DNA from: an uncultured beta proteobacterium
GTDB lineage: Bacteria > Pseudomonadota > Gammaproteobacteria > Burkholderiales > Burkholderiaceae_C
DNA: 10,113 nt
Direction of reading: 5' to 3'
NCBI GenBank assembly: GCA_903920405.1
Contig: CAIXMC010000055.1
Location: 1 to 10,113 of the forward strand
How positions within the stretch are numbered: the stretch's first letter is position 1; each line of letters begins with the position of its first letter. The notes under the pieces were generated by a model that saw only the letters and a program-made list of their open reading frames with translations, did no database searches and was not told where the DNA came from. The translations under genes were made by a program, and so were the position numbers. This document shows, in pieces, positions 9,432-10,113 of the stretch.

Positions 9432-9507
9432 GCCATTGTGCAATCTGAAGAACTTGCTTTTGAAATGAGCGAACCGTGAGTTGCCATTCCGAAGAGGTCT
9501 GGAAATA

Positions 9508-9807
9508 TTAGGAGGCGCAAGCCAAGGCTTTTACCTTAGCAGAGAGGCGGCTTTTGTCACGCGCAGCCTTAGATTTGTGAAAAATGCCCTTGTCAGCCAC
9601 GGTATCCACCACGGACTGCATATTAGCAAAAAAATCAGCAGCCTTGATTTTGTCGCCCGCCAAAACTGCTTTTTCAACATTTTTCACTGCAGTGCGATAC
9701 TTGGAACGCAGCGATGTATTGGCGGCGTTGATCTTAATGTCTTGGCGGACGCGTTTACGCCCAGATGCCAGACGTGGGTTTTTTTTCTTGAGTTTTGTGG
9801 ATGCCAT
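9508..9807 (-). CDS. rpsT: Ribosomal protein S20
   Basis: S20 binds 16S rRNA in the small ribosomal subunit and acts early in assembly. The 99-residue protein is very basic. Its N-terminus [21 protein letters not shown] is of the betaproteobacterial type, and it shows the two helical parts [21 protein letters not shown] and the closing [23 protein letters not shown] seen throughout the family. It is about ten residues longer than the E. coli protein, mostly through the lysine-rich N-terminus, as is usual in this class. An AAGGA sits about 11 bases before the ATG. It stands alone, with a likely promoter just upstream and hairpins downstream. Confidence 0.97.
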   Translation of the reverse strand: MASTKLKKKNPRLASGRKRVRQDIKINAANTSLRSKYRTAVKNVEKAVLAGDKIKAADFFANMQSVVDTVADKGIFHKSKAARDKSRLSAKVKALACAS

Positions 9808-9841
9808 GATTTAAGTGTTCCTTGAGTCTATGGATGTTGTC

Positions 9842-9872
9842 AGTATAGAGTCCAATACTAACCAAGCGACAA
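9842..9872 (-). promoter_or_regulatory. Candidate rpsT promoter
   Basis: On the minus strand a TATACT box (9847-9842) matches the sigma-70 -10 consensus in five of six bases. TTGTCG (9872-9867) lies 19 bases upstream, a slightly long spacer. Transcription would start near 9835, giving a leader of about 28 bases with the AAGGA site. A TTGACA at 9971-9966 (minus strand) is an alternative -35 but has only a weak -10 (AATTAT) 18 bases on. The remaining 9873-9976 holds no recognisable gene. Confidence 0.4.
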
Positions 9873-9976
9873 GCATCGCAACCAATCCATACCAGAGCTT
9901 GACGGGATTAGTCGCTTTACTATTTACTAGCTACGGACTCAATAATTTTGCGGATTCTAGCAGCCTGTCAAACTTA

Positions 9977-10113
9977 GGATGTGGTCAGTAATAAGTTCCC
10001 CATTTGGCCGTCAGAGTTGGGATGCAATGCTAGGCGCAAATCGCGCGGTGTGGCCATGCCACATAAGCGATTTGTAACGACGCAGTGCGCCCAAATCTGA
10101 CGAGCCAAATGGG
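9977..10113. mobile_element. Second copy of the 160-bp palindromic element, cut by the window edge
   Basis: This copy lies in the same orientation as the one at 1810-1969 and is nearly identical over 137 bp: about eight substitutions and one single-base gap. As in copy 1, the first base follows TTA (9974-9976). The left arm and the start of the right arm are visible; the last ~23 bases lie beyond the window. Differences cluster at the ends and in the apical loop (CCCA versus CAT between GTGGC and GCCAC). The loop-closing stems are unchanged. It lies upstream of rpsT. Confidence 0.85.

Overview
The window comes from a betaproteobacterium, most likely Burkholderiales and probably close to Comamonadaceae. 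This rests on how the S20, TolQ/TolR, lumazine synthase and NusB proteins read, and on a class of short intergenic repeats. GC content looks moderate by eye. No RNA gene, CRISPR array or complete insertion sequence is visible.

Layout, left to right. Positions 1-282 hold the 3' end of a plus-strand gene, probably recC, followed by a small hairpin terminator. A convergent intergenic gap (283-503) carries two repeat structures. From 5222 down to 504 runs one tightly packed minus-strand block: ribBA, ribH, nusB, ybgC, tolQ, tolR, tolA. Several genes overlap (ribH/nusB and ybgC/tolQ by 4 bp, nusB/ybgC by 23 bp), so this is probably one operon joining riboflavin synthesis, an antitermination factor and the Tol envelope machine. 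tolB and pal, which often follow tolA, are absent here. Upstream of ribBA is a 321-bp gap with a composite repeat element. Next comes a large minus-strand hybrid histidine kinase (CHASE-PAS-PAS-HisKA-HATPase-REC-HPt). A second repeat-rich gap and rpsT (minus strand) follow. The right edge is a truncated second copy of a palindromic element.

The most unusual content is non-coding. (1) A roughly 160-bp near-palindromic element, with no coding capacity of its own, sits exactly between tolQ and tolR. A second copy lies at the right edge in the same orientation. The copy in tol is flanked by an 8-bp direct repeat; one repeat supplies the tolQ stop codon and the other the tolR Shine-Dalgarno sequence. 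Between the copies there is a compensatory base-pair change in the stem. (2) A different pair of ~23-bp terminal inverted repeats brackets two unrelated inserts, at 5292-5512 and 9169-9294. The second insert is a strong C/G hairpin that on the minus strand looks like an intrinsic terminator between rpsT and the kinase. (3) A 57-bp intergenic repeat occurs twice, each time downstream of a gene and in the same orientation relative to that gene.

Functionally, the operon couples riboflavin enzymes (RibB activity and lumazine synthase), the transcription factor NusB and the TolQRA energy-transducing complex of the cell envelope. The kinase has no response regulator in the window.
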